Assembly: GCA_011050525.1 (NCBI GenBank)
Contig: DRFO01000012.1
Span: 1 to 64,000 of the forward strand
DNA: 64,000 nucleotides
Direction: 5' to 3'
Source: Halopseudomonas xinjiangensis
GTDB lineage: Bacteria; Pseudomonadota; Gammaproteobacteria; Pseudomonadales; Pseudomonadaceae
Shown here: piece by piece, positions 51,773 through 60,343 of the stretch
Numbering within the stretch: the first letter of the stretch is position 1
Layout: the number at the start of each line of letters is the position of its first letter
Translations under genes and position numbers: made by a program
The notes under the pieces: model-generated
What the model was told of the DNA's origin: nothing
What the model saw: only the letters and a program-made list of their open reading frames with translations
Database searches by the model: none

Positions 51773-52263
51773 GCCGCCTTCATCGTCAGGCCGGCTGCGC
51801 CGGAGCGTTGAATGGTCACAGCCGAGGTCACGACGGCGTTGGCAGCCATGTCGAATGGCACGTCAGACAGATAGCCCTCAAACGTGTACCAAGTGCGGGC
51901 AGTAGAGAGCACGAAGTCATAGCCGCCTATTGCTACGGTCGGCGCTTCGGTGCCGTCAGACCATCCCAGCGCCCATTTCAGAGTCGGCGCCGGGTTCATC
52001 TGGCTCAGTTCAAACATGCGAATGTGAGCGGCCTCGGACGGGTCGAAGTTGACGGTCAGCGAGGCTTGGCCAGGAGTGCGAAGCCCCGCCCTGTAACGGC
52101 GGCTGTCGCGGTCTTCGAGCGTGGTGACTTCGATCTGGTCGGCAGGGTTGCCGCCTGGGGTGAAGGCGGTCGCGCTGGGCACGGTCAGCACTTCAAAAAT
52201 GCTCGGGTCAGCTTTGGTCGGAGCCAGCACGTAGACCTGCGAGCCTTGGGACAGAATAGCCAT
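51769..52263 (-). CDS. Major tail tube protein
   Basis: 164 residues, beta-rich, lacking Cys (MAILSQGSQVYVLAP and onward to ITIQRSGAAGLTMKAA), matching the siphophage tube protein position before G/GT. The ATG at 52263 with a GGAG site is preferred over a longer frame. A hairpin with a U7 tract lies 30 bases upstream. It polymerises as hexamer rings around the tape measure. Confidence 0.85.
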   Translation of the reverse strand: MAILSQGSQVYVLAPTKADPSIFEVLTVPSATAFTPGGNPADQIEVTTLEDRDSRRYRAGLRTPGQASLTVNFDPSEAAHIRMFELSQMNPAPTLKWALGWSDGTEAPTVAIGGYDFVLSTARTWYTFEGYLSDVPFDMAANAVVTSAVTIQRSGAAGLTMKAA

Positions 52264-52293
52264 GGGGTGTTTCTCCAGTACGGGTTTTGGGAC

Positions 52294-52315
52294 AAAAAAA
52301 CCCGCACGAGGCGGG
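52294..52315 (-). terminator. Hairpin with U7 before the tail tube gene
   Basis: Minus-strand CCCGC-CTCGT-GCGGG followed by seven U residues, directly between the DUF3168 gene and the tail tube gene. Very similar to the hairpin before the capsid gene at 57344-57362. Confidence 0.75.
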
Positions 52316-52333
52316 CTGTTAGGGTTGCTAGGT

Positions 52334-52699
52334 TCAGCGTGGAACAAGCCAGTCGATATCGAAGCTGATGCGCTTGTTCTTTGTTACGGGGTCGGTTTGC
52401 TGTCCGCCCCAACGGGTGATGTTCGCGTGCAACTCGATAGCGTCGCGGATTACCGTCGCGGCGGTGGTGGTTGACGAGCCGGTCTTGCCATATACATCGA
52501 CTTGGATCGTGAAGGCGTCCACGTCAGGGCGGCCGGCTAGATAGCTTTCCGGCGTGCCGCCAATTACTTGCCAGACGGCATACGGATAGGCCGGGCGTTC
52601 CGGTATCTCGCCCCACTGGAACAGGCGTAGGGGCTGCGCTCCCAATACCAGCGTGACAGCTGCGTCAGCTGCGCACACGGCGTGAATAGGTGGTGTCAT
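52334..52699 (-). CDS. Tail completion protein (DUF3168-like)
   Basis: 121 residues in the place and style of DUF3168 tail-terminator proteins (YPYAVWQVIGGTPESYLAG, then TIQVDVYGKTGS). It closes the head-proximal end of the tail tube. Overlaps the gp10-like gene by 4 bp. Confidence 0.82.
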   Translation of the reverse strand: MTPPIHAVCAADAAVTLVLGAQPLRLFQWGEIPERPAYPYAVWQVIGGTPESYLAGRPDVDAFTIQVDVYGKTGSSTTTAATVIRDAIELHANITRWGGQQTDPVTKNKRISFDIDWLVPR

Positions 52700-53187
52700 G
52701 CTCGTTGTCCCTTCTTCGCGGCCGACTTGATCGCTCGGTCGATAGCTTTCTCGTATTCGGTGACGAACGTGTTGGTGGCTTCGTCTATGCTGCTTTCCAG
52801 CGCGCTACGCATGAACGGGTTGGGGCTGACGCCCTCCCTGCCGAGCTCGATCAGACGCCAATGCGGCGTAGGCCCGTTTAGCCCGGGGTCAGGGTTGCCT
52901 TTTTCCTCGATCACTGCGCCGTGCTGCACGCCTACTCGGAAGCTTGGGTCTCCAGTGCGTTTGAACAGCCGGCCATTCCAGCGCATACCGATATTGGCTG
53001 AGATGCTGCGCCCGGTGGCTTTGTCGTCCAGAGCTGCGGCGTTCTGCTTGGCCTTCGCCTCGACGACCTGAGCCGCCTTGCGTAGAGCAGCACGTCCGCC
53101 TTTGCGCTTGGTCTCATAGCTGATCGCCTCCAATTTCCCCAGCAGGGAATCCAGACCGCCAATCGCGAATTCAATACCGTCAGCCAT
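52696..53187 (-). CDS. HK97 gp10-like neck/tail protein
   Basis: 163 residues; LDSLLGKLEAISYETKRKGG at the N-terminus and APHW-like IELGR with NPFMRSALESS near the C-terminus are typical of HK97 gp10-type head-tail joining proteins. It overlaps neighbours on both sides (4 and 8 bp). Confidence 0.85.
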   Translation of the reverse strand: MADGIEFAIGGLDSLLGKLEAISYETKRKGGRAALRKAAQVVEAKAKQNAAALDDKATGRSISANIGMRWNGRLFKRTGDPSFRVGVQHGAVIEEKGNPDPGLNGPTPHWRLIELGREGVSPNPFMRSALESSIDEATNTFVTEYEKAIDRAIKSAAKKGQRA

Positions 53188-53521
53188 CGTTCACGCCCTC
53201 GCTGCAGGGCAGAGTCAGCCAGGCCCGTCCTGAGTCCGGGTCAGGCAATACGCCTTCGATGTTGTAAATCCGGTCGTTGTGCAGGATCCGCATGGAGGCC
53301 GTCACGCCTTCCCGGTACCGAATGGTGATGCGCGCCGACACTTCCGATTGAACAGCCTGGGAGGCGACGAACTCTTTCGCACTCAGCGGCTCGATGGCAG
53401 CCGGCACCTTGTCCCATACCGTCGACCAGACAATGTTCATATCGGTGGTCTCTGGATCTCGCTCATAGTCCGGACGCTGAATCGTGATCCGGTGCCGCAG
53501 CACGCCCGCTGAAATGTTCAT
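53180..53521 (-). CDS. Head closure protein
   Basis: 113 residues (AGVLRHRITIQRPDYERDPE), beta-rich, with the IRYREG and DRIYNIEGVLPD blocks of SPP1 gp16-like phage head closure proteins. It caps the portal-connector channel. Confidence 0.86.
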   Translation of the reverse strand: MNISAGVLRHRITIQRPDYERDPETTDMNIVWSTVWDKVPAAIEPLSAKEFVASQAVQSEVSARITIRYREGVTASMRILHNDRIYNIEGVLPDPDSGRAWLTLPCSEGVNDG

Positions 53522-53814
53522 GCGAATGTCGGCTCCCTCAGGCGATCCAGCAGCCGCACAACACTTAGGGAAAGCGGGTCGGCAGCGGCTTCACGGTTCT
53601 TGAATATCTCGCCCAGTACCAGCTTCACCGCCACTGATACAGGCCCGGGCACGTTGATGGGCAGTCCTGCTTCGTCCTGCCATTCGATGGCCGGCTTTTT
53701 CAGGTAGTCCAGGACGAGCAGGGAGGCCTCAGTCGCTAGCTGGGTTATTTCCGCGTCAGCGTCGTTGTGATCCATTTGCAGATGGGCCTTGGCGGCCTCG
53801 ATAGTGATTAACAT
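53518..53814 (-). CDS. Head-tail connector (gp6-like)
   Basis: 98 residues, helical, with MLITIEAAKAHLQMDHNDAD at the start and a Pro-Ala-Ile bend in the middle, typical of HK97 gp6-like connectors that ring the portal. Confidence 0.86.
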   Translation of the reverse strand: MLITIEAAKAHLQMDHNDADAEITQLATEASLLVLDYLKKPAIEWQDEAGLPINVPGPVSVAVKLVLGEIFKNREAAADPLSLSVVRLLDRLREPTFA

Positions 53815-55085
53815 CAGGACGCCTCCACAGCAGGTTTCACAGCAAGCGGACTGCTCTGGTCGCGCGCATGGAGCGCACCCAAGGAGAAGTTTTGCTGTTG
53901 CAGGTAAGGGGTGTCGCCACCGATAACCGGGGGCAGATCGACCCGGCGCCTGGCTTCGTTGGGAGTCATCCAGCCGCCGCCAACCGCATCGTTGTTGGCC
54001 TTGTACAGGGTCGCGGTGTCCATGCGCAGCAGGCCGTCCAGATCAAACTCCGTGCCGTAGGGGTCGGGCAGCTCAAGGCCTTCATCCAGGCACAGCTCCA
54101 AGCTTTCCAGCAGGCTCTGCACGCAGTCGGAGTAATAGACTTGGTTCAGGATCTCGGCGTTGCTGTGAGTCGGCGCCTGGCCAACTCCGGCTTTATATCC
54201 CGGAACATGAAACACCGAACAAACTGTCTCGGCAGACCAGCGCAACTGCTCGATCAGCTGCGAATCAGCCGCGCTCATCACCATTGGCTCGTAAGTCAGG
54301 CCATCGCCCAGCACTGCCACGCGGCCGGAGTTCTCGCCGGTGTAATTGGCTTCCCAGTGTGTCTTCAGTCGGGCGGCTGTCTCGTCACCGATAGAGTTCG
54401 GAGCGGTTAAAACTCCTCCGGGGCGGCTGCCGTTCTGGAAGAACCGGGCCGAACTGGTCTGAATGGCGTTCCCCTGCATCGCAGCCAGGCCGCAAGCGTA
54501 GATAGGGGAGAGCCCAACCAACGGATGAAACAGGCAGTTTATGCGGTCGTGGATGATGTCACGCGCAGGAACAATCAGATCCCCTTCAAGCAGCGAAAGA
54601 TTGTCAGTCTTGAGCTGGTAATACACGCTGCCATCGTCGCCAACCAAAGTCGTCACGCGGCGGGGGTTGAGTACATACAGCGCTGTTACTAGGCCGCGAT
54701 TGTCTCGCTGCTTTAGCACGTAGGTGTTGCCGTGGCACAGCTTCGAGATGATCCAGGTTTCGAAGAATTGAATGCGGTTCTGGAAGTGGTTCGGCTTGCG
54801 CAGCACGGCCGAGAAGTCGGCGTTCCGTGCTTCCGCCCAGATCCCATCGTCGGTCAGTTTGACCAACCGCACGCGTAGCTTGGCCACGTCTGCGGCGATC
54901 AGCGTCACGCACGAGAACACAGCGGAGAATGCCAGAACCGTGTCGTGGTTGATTTCAACGCTTTGCTGCCAGGCACCGGAGAACGACTCGCGGATGCCGC
55001 CAAACCAGCTGCCGCGATTGTCGGCGGGGCGCAGGGCCTTCTCGCTAGTGTCTTTCTGCTTGCGCCCAAACTTGAACAGTCTCAT
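53814..55085 (-). CDS. HK97-family portal protein
   Basis: 423 residues. Portal features in order: an N-terminal arm ending DTVLAFSAVFSCVTLIAADV, NGSRPGGVLTAPN with the GVL block and, near the end, YLQQQNFSLGALHARD. It forms the dodecamer through which DNA enters and leaves the capsid. Its end overlaps the connector start. Confidence 0.93.
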   Translation of the reverse strand: MRLFKFGRKQKDTSEKALRPADNRGSWFGGIRESFSGAWQQSVEINHDTVLAFSAVFSCVTLIAADVAKLRVRLVKLTDDGIWAEARNADFSAVLRKPNHFQNRIQFFETWIISKLCHGNTYVLKQRDNRGLVTALYVLNPRRVTTLVGDDGSVYYQLKTDNLSLLEGDLIVPARDIIHDRINCLFHPLVGLSPIYACGLAAMQGNAIQTSSARFFQNGSRPGGVLTAPNSIGDETAARLKTHWEANYTGENSGRVAVLGDGLTYEPMVMSAADSQLIEQLRWSAETVCSVFHVPGYKAGVGQAPTHSNAEILNQVYYSDCVQSLLESLELCLDEGLELPDPYGTEFDLDGLLRMDTATLYKANNDAVGGGWMTPNEARRRVDLPPVIGGDTPYLQQQNFSLGALHARDQSSPLAVKPAVEAS

Positions 55086-55098
55086 CGCGGCTCCTGAA

Positions 55099-55326
55099 TT
55101 ATTCGACCGTCATGTCACGGCGTTTGTAAGTGCGGCTATTGGCTCGCTCTTCCTGCTTTATCTCGGGGGGCGCGGGCTGGGCCTCGCTATCGGGGGTTGC
55201 AGGTTCGGGCGATGCTCTGCCGATCAGGCAGAGAATCTTGGCGTCACGCTCGGTTGCGGTGAATAGGCCACCTGGCTGCAGCAGCTTGCCGGCGTAACGG
55301 AATTCTCGAAGTGCTTTCAGTTCCAT
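55099..55326 (-). CDS. Small hypothetical protein of the head module
   Basis: 75 residues with an N-terminal segment (MELKALREFRYAGKLLQPGG then LFTATERDAKILCLIG) and a charged, Pro-rich tail. Such small proteins are common between the major capsid and portal genes in phages; it might stabilise or join the head. No clear family. Confidence 0.6.
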   Translation of the reverse strand: MELKALREFRYAGKLLQPGGLFTATERDAKILCLIGRASPEPATPDSEAQPAPPEIKQEERANSRTYKRRDMTVE

Positions 55327-55343
55327 GGTTCCTCCAGTGGAGG

Positions 55344-55366
55344 GGAGGGGCCGCAGATGCCCCTCC
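55344..55366. other. 8-bp hairpin after the capsid gene
   Basis: GGAGGGGC and GCCCCTCC pair perfectly around a 7-nt loop. No U-tract follows; it may slow or process the transcript between capsid and downstream genes, and is distinct from the four U-tract hairpins. Confidence 0.5.
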
Positions 55367-55373
55367 GTCTCGC

Positions 55374-57320
55374 TTACGCTTGGTAATTAGCGCTGTCGAT
55401 GTAACCAACAGCTTGCGGGCGGCGGCGCTTCCAGTTGATGTAACGCTCGGCGCGCAGGGCGACCATGTGGTTCTGCCACAGCGAGACGAGCGCTGTGGCG
55501 CCGTCAGCCGGAGCGGAATCCATCTGTAACGAGGCCTCGCGACTTACGTCCAGGGTCACGCCGCCATCGTCGGCCAGTAAGATTTCGCTGGTCTTCACCA
55601 GAACGATACGGGCGCCTTCAGTACCCACCCCGGCGTTGGCCGGGACGCTCTCGGACACGATGACAGGCAGGCCGAAGAACGTACCGCCATTCATGTCGAT
55701 ACCGGGAAATTCCGGCTGGCCAAGGGCGTTCTGCATCATGCTGAAGGTCAAAGCTATGGTAGGGGTCATCACCCAGACGCCGCCCGCGGGGGTCAGATTC
55801 GCAGCGATGAACGCAGTGAACAGGGCCTTCACGTCGGCTTTCAGCGCGTCAACGGTGGTGCCGCTGGCGATGATCGGCGTCACGCCATTGGTGATCGAGG
55901 CCGGAGAAACGTCGGCCACTTCGGCGCGGGTCGGATCGATGAACGACTCGTCTAGGAACTGAGCGATCGAGGCGGCCAGGTCAGCCTGAACGATGGCTTC
56001 GGCGCTCGGGTTGCTGAAGCGCACAAGCTCGTCGGTTAGCACGACAATGCCGGCGCACTTGGTGTGGCGCAGCGTTGTGGTGTCAAAAGCCAGCTTGGAA
56101 ACGGAAGTTGACTTGCCCTGGCCCACCCATCCGGTGCTAGATCCGGAGGTTTGGCCCGGCATCTTGATGTTGAACGGCACGTTACGCATACCCTGCATGC
56201 GGCCGATGATGGTCTGCGGGCGCAGCAGCTCGATGAACTCGCTCGCCATGTTCTGGTATTCAACCAGGGGCGCAGCCCACGCGGAGTCAGTAGTGGTGCC
56301 TGCAGCGATAGCGGCCTTCAGAACGGTCTCAACTTCCGGGGTGGAGTCGTGCCAGCTTTTGGCGATTTCGGCGGCCTGCATCAGGTTGCCCTTAGAGCGT
56401 GCCAGGGCGATGGCGTAGCGAGTGAACGCGGTGCCCTTGGGCAGGTTGCGCTCGACGCGGATCACGGCGTTGTCGCGGAACTCGGCGCCTTTCTCGAATG
56501 AATTCACTTTCTCACCTTCTATCGGCTTGGCCTTGATGGCTTGTGTTTTTTCCAGGCCTCGCAGGCGGACAAGGTGCTTGTCTACGGCGACAACCTCAGT
56601 TTCGAGACCTTCGTATTCCTCGGTTTCGATCTCATCCAGGGTGCGGCCATCGTCGGCTGCTTTGGCCATGATCGATTCCAGGCGGGCAGCGGAGGCCGCA
56701 CGCTTGTTCTCGAAGGATTTGATCTGTTCAGCGATATTCATAGGTCGGCCCTCCTCGGGCTTCGGGGGTGTGGTTTTGCGGGTAACTGCCGAAGCACCGG
56801 CAGAGGAATCAGAGCGAGTCGACTTGGAGCGGCCAGACGCGGCCAGCAGCTCGTTATCAATCGCCTTGATCTGGGTAATGGTGGCCTCAGCGTTGGCCGG
56901 GATAGTCACCAGGGAAAGCTCCAGCCATTCCCATTCTTTGAAGCGCAAGCCGCCTGATTCCAGCCGTTCGGCCTTGTCAGCGATGGCCTTAAAGCCGATG
57001 GAAACGGCCGTGACCAAGCCGGACTTGACCGACTGCCATGCTTCGTCCACGCGATCTTTCAGGGCGCCCGGCTCAGCGATGGCCGGCAGGCGCGCTTCAA
57101 AAGGGATGCCTTCCTTGGTCGGCGCGGCGAACTCAACCAGGCCGACAGGCTTGTCGTGTTGGTGCTGCCAAAGAAGCGGCATAGGCGTCTTGAACTTGGC
57201 GCCCAGCGGCTCCACGACGTCGCCCATGCGGTCAGGGGAAGGCGTCGAGGCAATGCCGCGGATAATGCGTTGCTCGCCGTCGACCTCCTTCACGTTCAGG
57301 ACGGAATAGGCTCGATTCAT
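55374..57320 (-). CDS. Prohead protease-major capsid protein fusion
   Basis: 648 residues. Residues about 1-165 are an HK97-type prohead protease: IIRGIASTPSPDRMGDVVEP, WQHQHDKPVG with the His, TAVSIGF with the Ser and EWEWLELSLVTIPANAEA with the acidic residue. A low-complexity linker (about 170-190) leads to a Glu/Ala/Lys-rich scaffold segment (about 195-290) and an HK97-fold capsid (PLVEYQNMASEFIELLRPQT to NHMVALRAERYINWKRR). The start at 57320 is chosen for its GGAG spacing. A strong internal start (56741) can make capsid without protease. In most relatives these are separate genes. Confidence 0.9.
   Translation of the reverse strand: MNRAYSVLNVKEVDGEQRIIRGIASTPSPDRMGDVVEPLGAKFKTPMPLLWQHQHDKPVGLVEFAAPTKEGIPFEARLPAIAEPGALKDRVDEAWQSVKSGLVTAVSIGFKAIADKAERLESGGLRFKEWEWLELSLVTIPANAEATITQIKAIDNELLAASGRSKSTRSDSSAGASAVTRKTTPPKPEEGRPMNIAEQIKSFENKRAASAARLESIMAKAADDGRTLDEIETEEYEGLETEVVAVDKHLVRLRGLEKTQAIKAKPIEGEKVNSFEKGAEFRDNAVIRVERNLPKGTAFTRYAIALARSKGNLMQAAEIAKSWHDSTPEVETVLKAAIAAGTTTDSAWAAPLVEYQNMASEFIELLRPQTIIGRMQGMRNVPFNIKMPGQTSGSSTGWVGQGKSTSVSKLAFDTTTLRHTKCAGIVVLTDELVRFSNPSAEAIVQADLAASIAQFLDESFIDPTRAEVADVSPASITNGVTPIIASGTTVDALKADVKALFTAFIAANLTPAGGVWVMTPTIALTFSMMQNALGQPEFPGIDMNGGTFFGLPVIVSESVPANAGVGTEGARIVLVKTSEILLADDGGVTLDVSREASLQMDSAPADGATALVSLWQNHMVALRAERYINWKRRRPQAVGYIDSANYQA
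56739..56756 (-). promoter_or_regulatory. Internal ribosome binding site and start for the capsid part
   Basis: GAGGAGG (56756-56750) stands 8 bases before an in-frame ATG (56741), exactly at the junction of protease linker and scaffold. It would allow a separate 455-residue scaffold-capsid protein (55374-56741). Confidence 0.75.
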
Positions 57321-57341
57321 TTTCATTGCTCCAGGAACGAG

Positions 57342-57362
57342 AAAACCCGCACAGGGCGGGTT
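57342..57362 (-). terminator. Hairpin with short U-tract before the protease-capsid gene
   Basis: Minus-strand AACCCGC-CCTGT-GCGGGTT with a short U run, between TerL and the capsid fusion, and about 15 bases before its ribosome binding site. Confidence 0.55.
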
Positions 57363-57380
57363 CGTTTGGGGTTGGTTGGC

Positions 57381-59117
57381 TCAGGCAAAGAACAGCTGAT
57401 ATTCCGGCTTTCGCTCGCCCTCCTTGGGCAGGGAGACGCCAATCGCCATCAGTAGGGCGGCCATGTCATCGATCTTGTCGGCTGAGCGCTTCTTGTCCGG
57501 TGCCATGTTCATGTTTTGGTCGGTACGGCTGATGATGTTCGAGGCGCACCAGTTCAGAATCATGTCGCCACCGTGGGCCAGCTTGCCTGCGATGTAGGCC
57601 CGTTCGAGCGCCTGCATAGCAGGGTGGTACGACTTCGGCCCTTGAATGAACTCAATCATGGGCAGATTCGCCGCAACCAGCCGGTTTACCAGGTCAGAGG
57701 CGTTCCAGCGGTCGAAGGCGATCTCTTGGACATTGAAGCGCTCGCACACTTCAAGAATGTCTTTCTCGATGACCGCGTAATCGGCCACGTTGCCCTCTGT
57801 CTGTTTCAACAGCCCCGTCTCGACCCATGAGGCATAAGGCACAGTGCCCCGCTCGGTGCGAAACGCCACAGCGCTTTCTGGGGCCCATCGCCAGCCGTGG
57901 GTATAGAGCACGCCATCGACGTTCCAGACCAGCCGGAAAGCGGTCAGATCTGTTGTACTGGCCAGGTCGAGACCGCCCCAACAGGGGTAACCACGCAACC
58001 ATTCCAGATCGACCGGGCCGCTACAGACCTGCCACTTGTTTAGATCGATCCAGCCGTCAGCAGTGGAAGCCGGGCGGTTCAGACGCTTGATGCGAAACTC
58101 GGCAAGCTTCGACGGCATCTGCTTAGCTTCGACCGCTTCTTTGCGGATAGCCGATAGCAAGTGCGGATTGACATTCATCAGGGGGTTGGCCTTGATCCAA
58201 CAGCGCTCGTCGAACTCGTCGTCAGCCTTGATGCCAGCGCTCTTATCGTCGTCGTCAACCGCGTAGAACACCACCAGGAAGTGGTCAGCAGTCGAGCCAA
58301 ACAGCCCGGCCAACAGCTTCTTGGCGAACATCCTGATCTCTGCCCATGGCCCCGGGTTGGTATAGCCCTCGGTGGTCGTGTACAGCCACAGCGGATTACT
58401 CCGGGCGCCGGCCGCAGAGGTCAGCACGTTGAGCAGATCCGCCGTCTTGTGAGCGTGAATCTCGTCCAGGCCGACATGTGACGGGTTGAGACCGTCCTGC
58501 GTGCTGGCCTTGGCGTGAACAGGTTTGAAGCTCGCACCGGTCTCGACCCGGCTAATCGCCTTGGCCCATGTTTCCAGCCCGAAGGCCTCGCGCAGATCCG
58601 GCGTCTTCTCGACCATCCGCTTGGCGGTGTTGAAGATGATTGAGGCCTGCTGAAAGGTCGTCGCCGCGCTGATGACCTGGGCGCCTTCCTCCGGTTCGCA
58701 GCACTCGCAATAGAGCAGGATCGACGAGGCCAGCGTTGATTTGGCGTTCTTTCTGGCTACCGCAAACAGAGCCGAGGTGAAGCGCCTGGGGTGGAAGTCG
58801 CCATACCCTTCGATATGCATCGACTCGGCCTTGCGAAAGCCGAACAGCTGCACCGTGAAGAAGATGTGTGAAGGGTGCATAACAATCGTTGGCGTGTCCC
58901 ACTTGCCTTCCACGTGGGGCAGCTTCTCGATGAAGTCGCATGGGTCGTTCGCGTGCCACTCGTCGAATATGAACGGGGCGTCCTTTCGCTTGGCTCGCTT
59001 CAGATCGTTCAGGAATCGCTGTGCTGCCTGCCTGATCAGCTTGCCGTGCTTGGCCCGCTTCTTGTCTGCAACGGCTGCCCTGGCGTATTCAATGGCGATA
59101 TGAACGTAGTCACGCAT
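57381..59117 (-). CDS. Terminase large subunit
   Basis: 578 residues, ATP-driven DNA packaging motor plus nuclease. Walker A-like FAVARKNAKSTLASSILLY, Walker B LDEIHAHK, the coupling region WLYTTTEGYTNPGP, and a C-terminal RNase H-like nuclease with GGLDLASTTDLTAF. It is of the P27/HK97-like TerL class, and its start overlaps the end of the small subunit. Confidence 0.95.
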   Translation of the reverse strand: MRDYVHIAIEYARAAVADKKRAKHGKLIRQAAQRFLNDLKRAKRKDAPFIFDEWHANDPCDFIEKLPHVEGKWDTPTIVMHPSHIFFTVQLFGFRKAESMHIEGYGDFHPRRFTSALFAVARKNAKSTLASSILLYCECCEPEEGAQVISAATTFQQASIIFNTAKRMVEKTPDLREAFGLETWAKAISRVETGASFKPVHAKASTQDGLNPSHVGLDEIHAHKTADLLNVLTSAAGARSNPLWLYTTTEGYTNPGPWAEIRMFAKKLLAGLFGSTADHFLVVFYAVDDDDKSAGIKADDEFDERCWIKANPLMNVNPHLLSAIRKEAVEAKQMPSKLAEFRIKRLNRPASTADGWIDLNKWQVCSGPVDLEWLRGYPCWGGLDLASTTDLTAFRLVWNVDGVLYTHGWRWAPESAVAFRTERGTVPYASWVETGLLKQTEGNVADYAVIEKDILEVCERFNVQEIAFDRWNASDLVNRLVAANLPMIEFIQGPKSYHPAMQALERAYIAGKLAHGGDMILNWCASNIISRTDQNMNMAPDKKRSADKIDDMAALLMAIGVSLPKEGERKPEYQLFFA

Positions 59118-59526
59118 TCCGCCTCCCGTTGCCGGTAAACGGATTCTTCTTCAGGCCGTCATTGCTGCCAGCCCGAACTTTGCCCTGTGCAACAGGGGTC
59201 AGGCCGAAGTCGTTCTGAAAGTTGCGCAGCGTTCCTGTCAGGCTGGCAGTTGGAGCCTCGCCTGCAGCATACAGCTGGACAATCTTCCCATGCAGGGCGC
59301 ACATGTGAGCGAGCGGGCCGAGCGCGGCTTCGGTCAGCAGCTTGTTGGCCATCAGAATTGAAACCAATCGATCCCATTCCTTCACAGCGTGCGCATTGGG
59401 CAGCCAGTCAGGGGCAGACGGTAACGACTCCACCAGCGGTAGGTCGAGAGCATCCGCAACCTCACGGTCTTTGCGCCCAGTTCCGGCGATTGCCTTCAGC
59501 TGCGGCGGCTTGCGTGGGTTGGCCAT
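59110..59526 (-). CDS. Terminase small subunit (P27 family)
   Basis: 138 residues starting MANPRKPPQLKAIAGTGRKD, the basic DNA-binding start typical of P27-family small subunits, followed by PDWLPNAHAVKEWDRLVSIL. It recognises the packaging site; a cos or pac site is expected near the HNH gene but was not recognised. Confidence 0.9.
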   Translation of the reverse strand: MANPRKPPQLKAIAGTGRKDREVADALDLPLVESLPSAPDWLPNAHAVKEWDRLVSILMANKLLTEAALGPLAHMCALHGKIVQLYAAGEAPTASLTGTLRNFQNDFGLTPVAQGKVRAGSNDGLKKNPFTGNGRRNA

Positions 59527-59594
59527 GGTCTACCTCGGGAATCCGGTTTTGCTCAACTGACTGTGTGAAAAAAAGGCTGCGGAATGGTGTCCAG

Positions 59595-59918
59595 TCAGAG
59601 CACTTTTTTAAGCTGGACAGGCCCCCCGGTGTGGCGTCCGCCTTCCTGGGTTGTCTTGATCTTGTGGCACGGCACGCAGATAGCGCGCAGGTTCGTCATC
59701 GAGTCATCACCGCCGTGAGCCTTGGGCTTAATGTGATCCACCTCGAGCTCGTCGCTGATCTTGCTGCACACCTGGCATGTGTAGAGGTCTCGGGCTAGCA
59801 CTGCATCTCGCTTGCGTCGCCACGGTCTGCCGCCTCGGCCTTGTCCCCATGTGAGCGCTACATCGTGCCGCTTGGCTATCTGCTCGGCTGGCTTGTGGCG
59901 CTCGGGCCTTATGGGCAT
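59595..59918 (-). CDS. HNH endonuclease
   Basis: 107 residues with CQVCSK and CVPCHK zinc-binding pairs around the catalytic LEVDHIKPKAHGGDDSMTNL. HNH enzymes beside terminases help cleave cos-type ends in HK97-like phages. Confidence 0.92.
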   Translation of the reverse strand: MPIRPERHKPAEQIAKRHDVALTWGQGRGGRPWRRKRDAVLARDLYTCQVCSKISDELEVDHIKPKAHGGDDSMTNLRAICVPCHKIKTTQEGGRHTGGPVQLKKVL

Positions 59919-60052
59919 GGCGAGCCGTCGAGGTATGTCACGGGCAGCTCGTCACTGTCGTCGTCTTCCTCGTTTAGCGCGTGGATGAGTAGAAGTAGGA
60001 GCTGGTTGGTCTTGCGTTGCTCGATCAGTAGCTCATGCAGCAACTTTTCCAT
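59909..60052 (-). CDS. 47-residue small phage protein
   Basis: A helical Leu-rich start (MEKLLHELLIEQRKTNQLLL) is followed by an acidic tail, a pattern of small coiled-coil phage proteins encoded by HNH-adjacent genes. It overlaps the HNH start by 10 bp and the previous gene by 20 bp, supporting it as real. Function unknown. Confidence 0.6.
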   Translation of the reverse strand: MEKLLHELLIEQRKTNQLLLLLIHALNEEDDDSDELPVTYLDGSPCP

Positions 60053-60224
60053 AGCGAGCCTCCAGCGCCAGGAGGCGGTCAGCTAGAGGAAACATCGGGT
60101 AACCGTAGAGCTCTTCCGTCCGCTTGATCTGGTCGTCGAGCCAGAGCTGTTGATCAGGTGTCAGGCGAGGAGGGGCGTTCACTGCGTCACCCTGCGAGGT
60201 GTGACAGGTCGAAAGGCAATTCAT
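60033..60224 (-). CDS. 63-residue hypothetical protein
   Basis: Begins MNCLSTCHTSQGDAVNAPPR and ends RLLALEARYGKVAA. The ATG at 60224 has a CTGGAG site; a longer frame would run into the hairpin. First gene of the packaging block, after a terminator-like hairpin. Function unknown. Confidence 0.6.
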   Translation of the reverse strand: MNCLSTCHTSQGDAVNAPPRLTPDQQLWLDDQIKRTEELYGYPMFPLADRLLALEARYGKVAA

Positions 60225-60243
60225 GGTTTCGATCTCCAGAAAC

Positions 60244-60267
60244 AAAAAAACCCAGCACTTGGCCGGG
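60244..60267 (-). terminator. Intrinsic terminator between early and packaging blocks
   Basis: Minus-strand CCCGGC-CAAGT-GCTGGG followed by seven U. The spacer upstream (60268-60343) is AT-rich with tandem ATTTGGTT-like repeats and could hold a late promoter. Confidence 0.7.
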
Positions 60268-60343
60268 GTCTAGTTATTTATTGCGCAAATACGCAACTCT
60301 GGTGATAGGATCAACCAAATAACCAAATATTTCAAGCAGCAAA

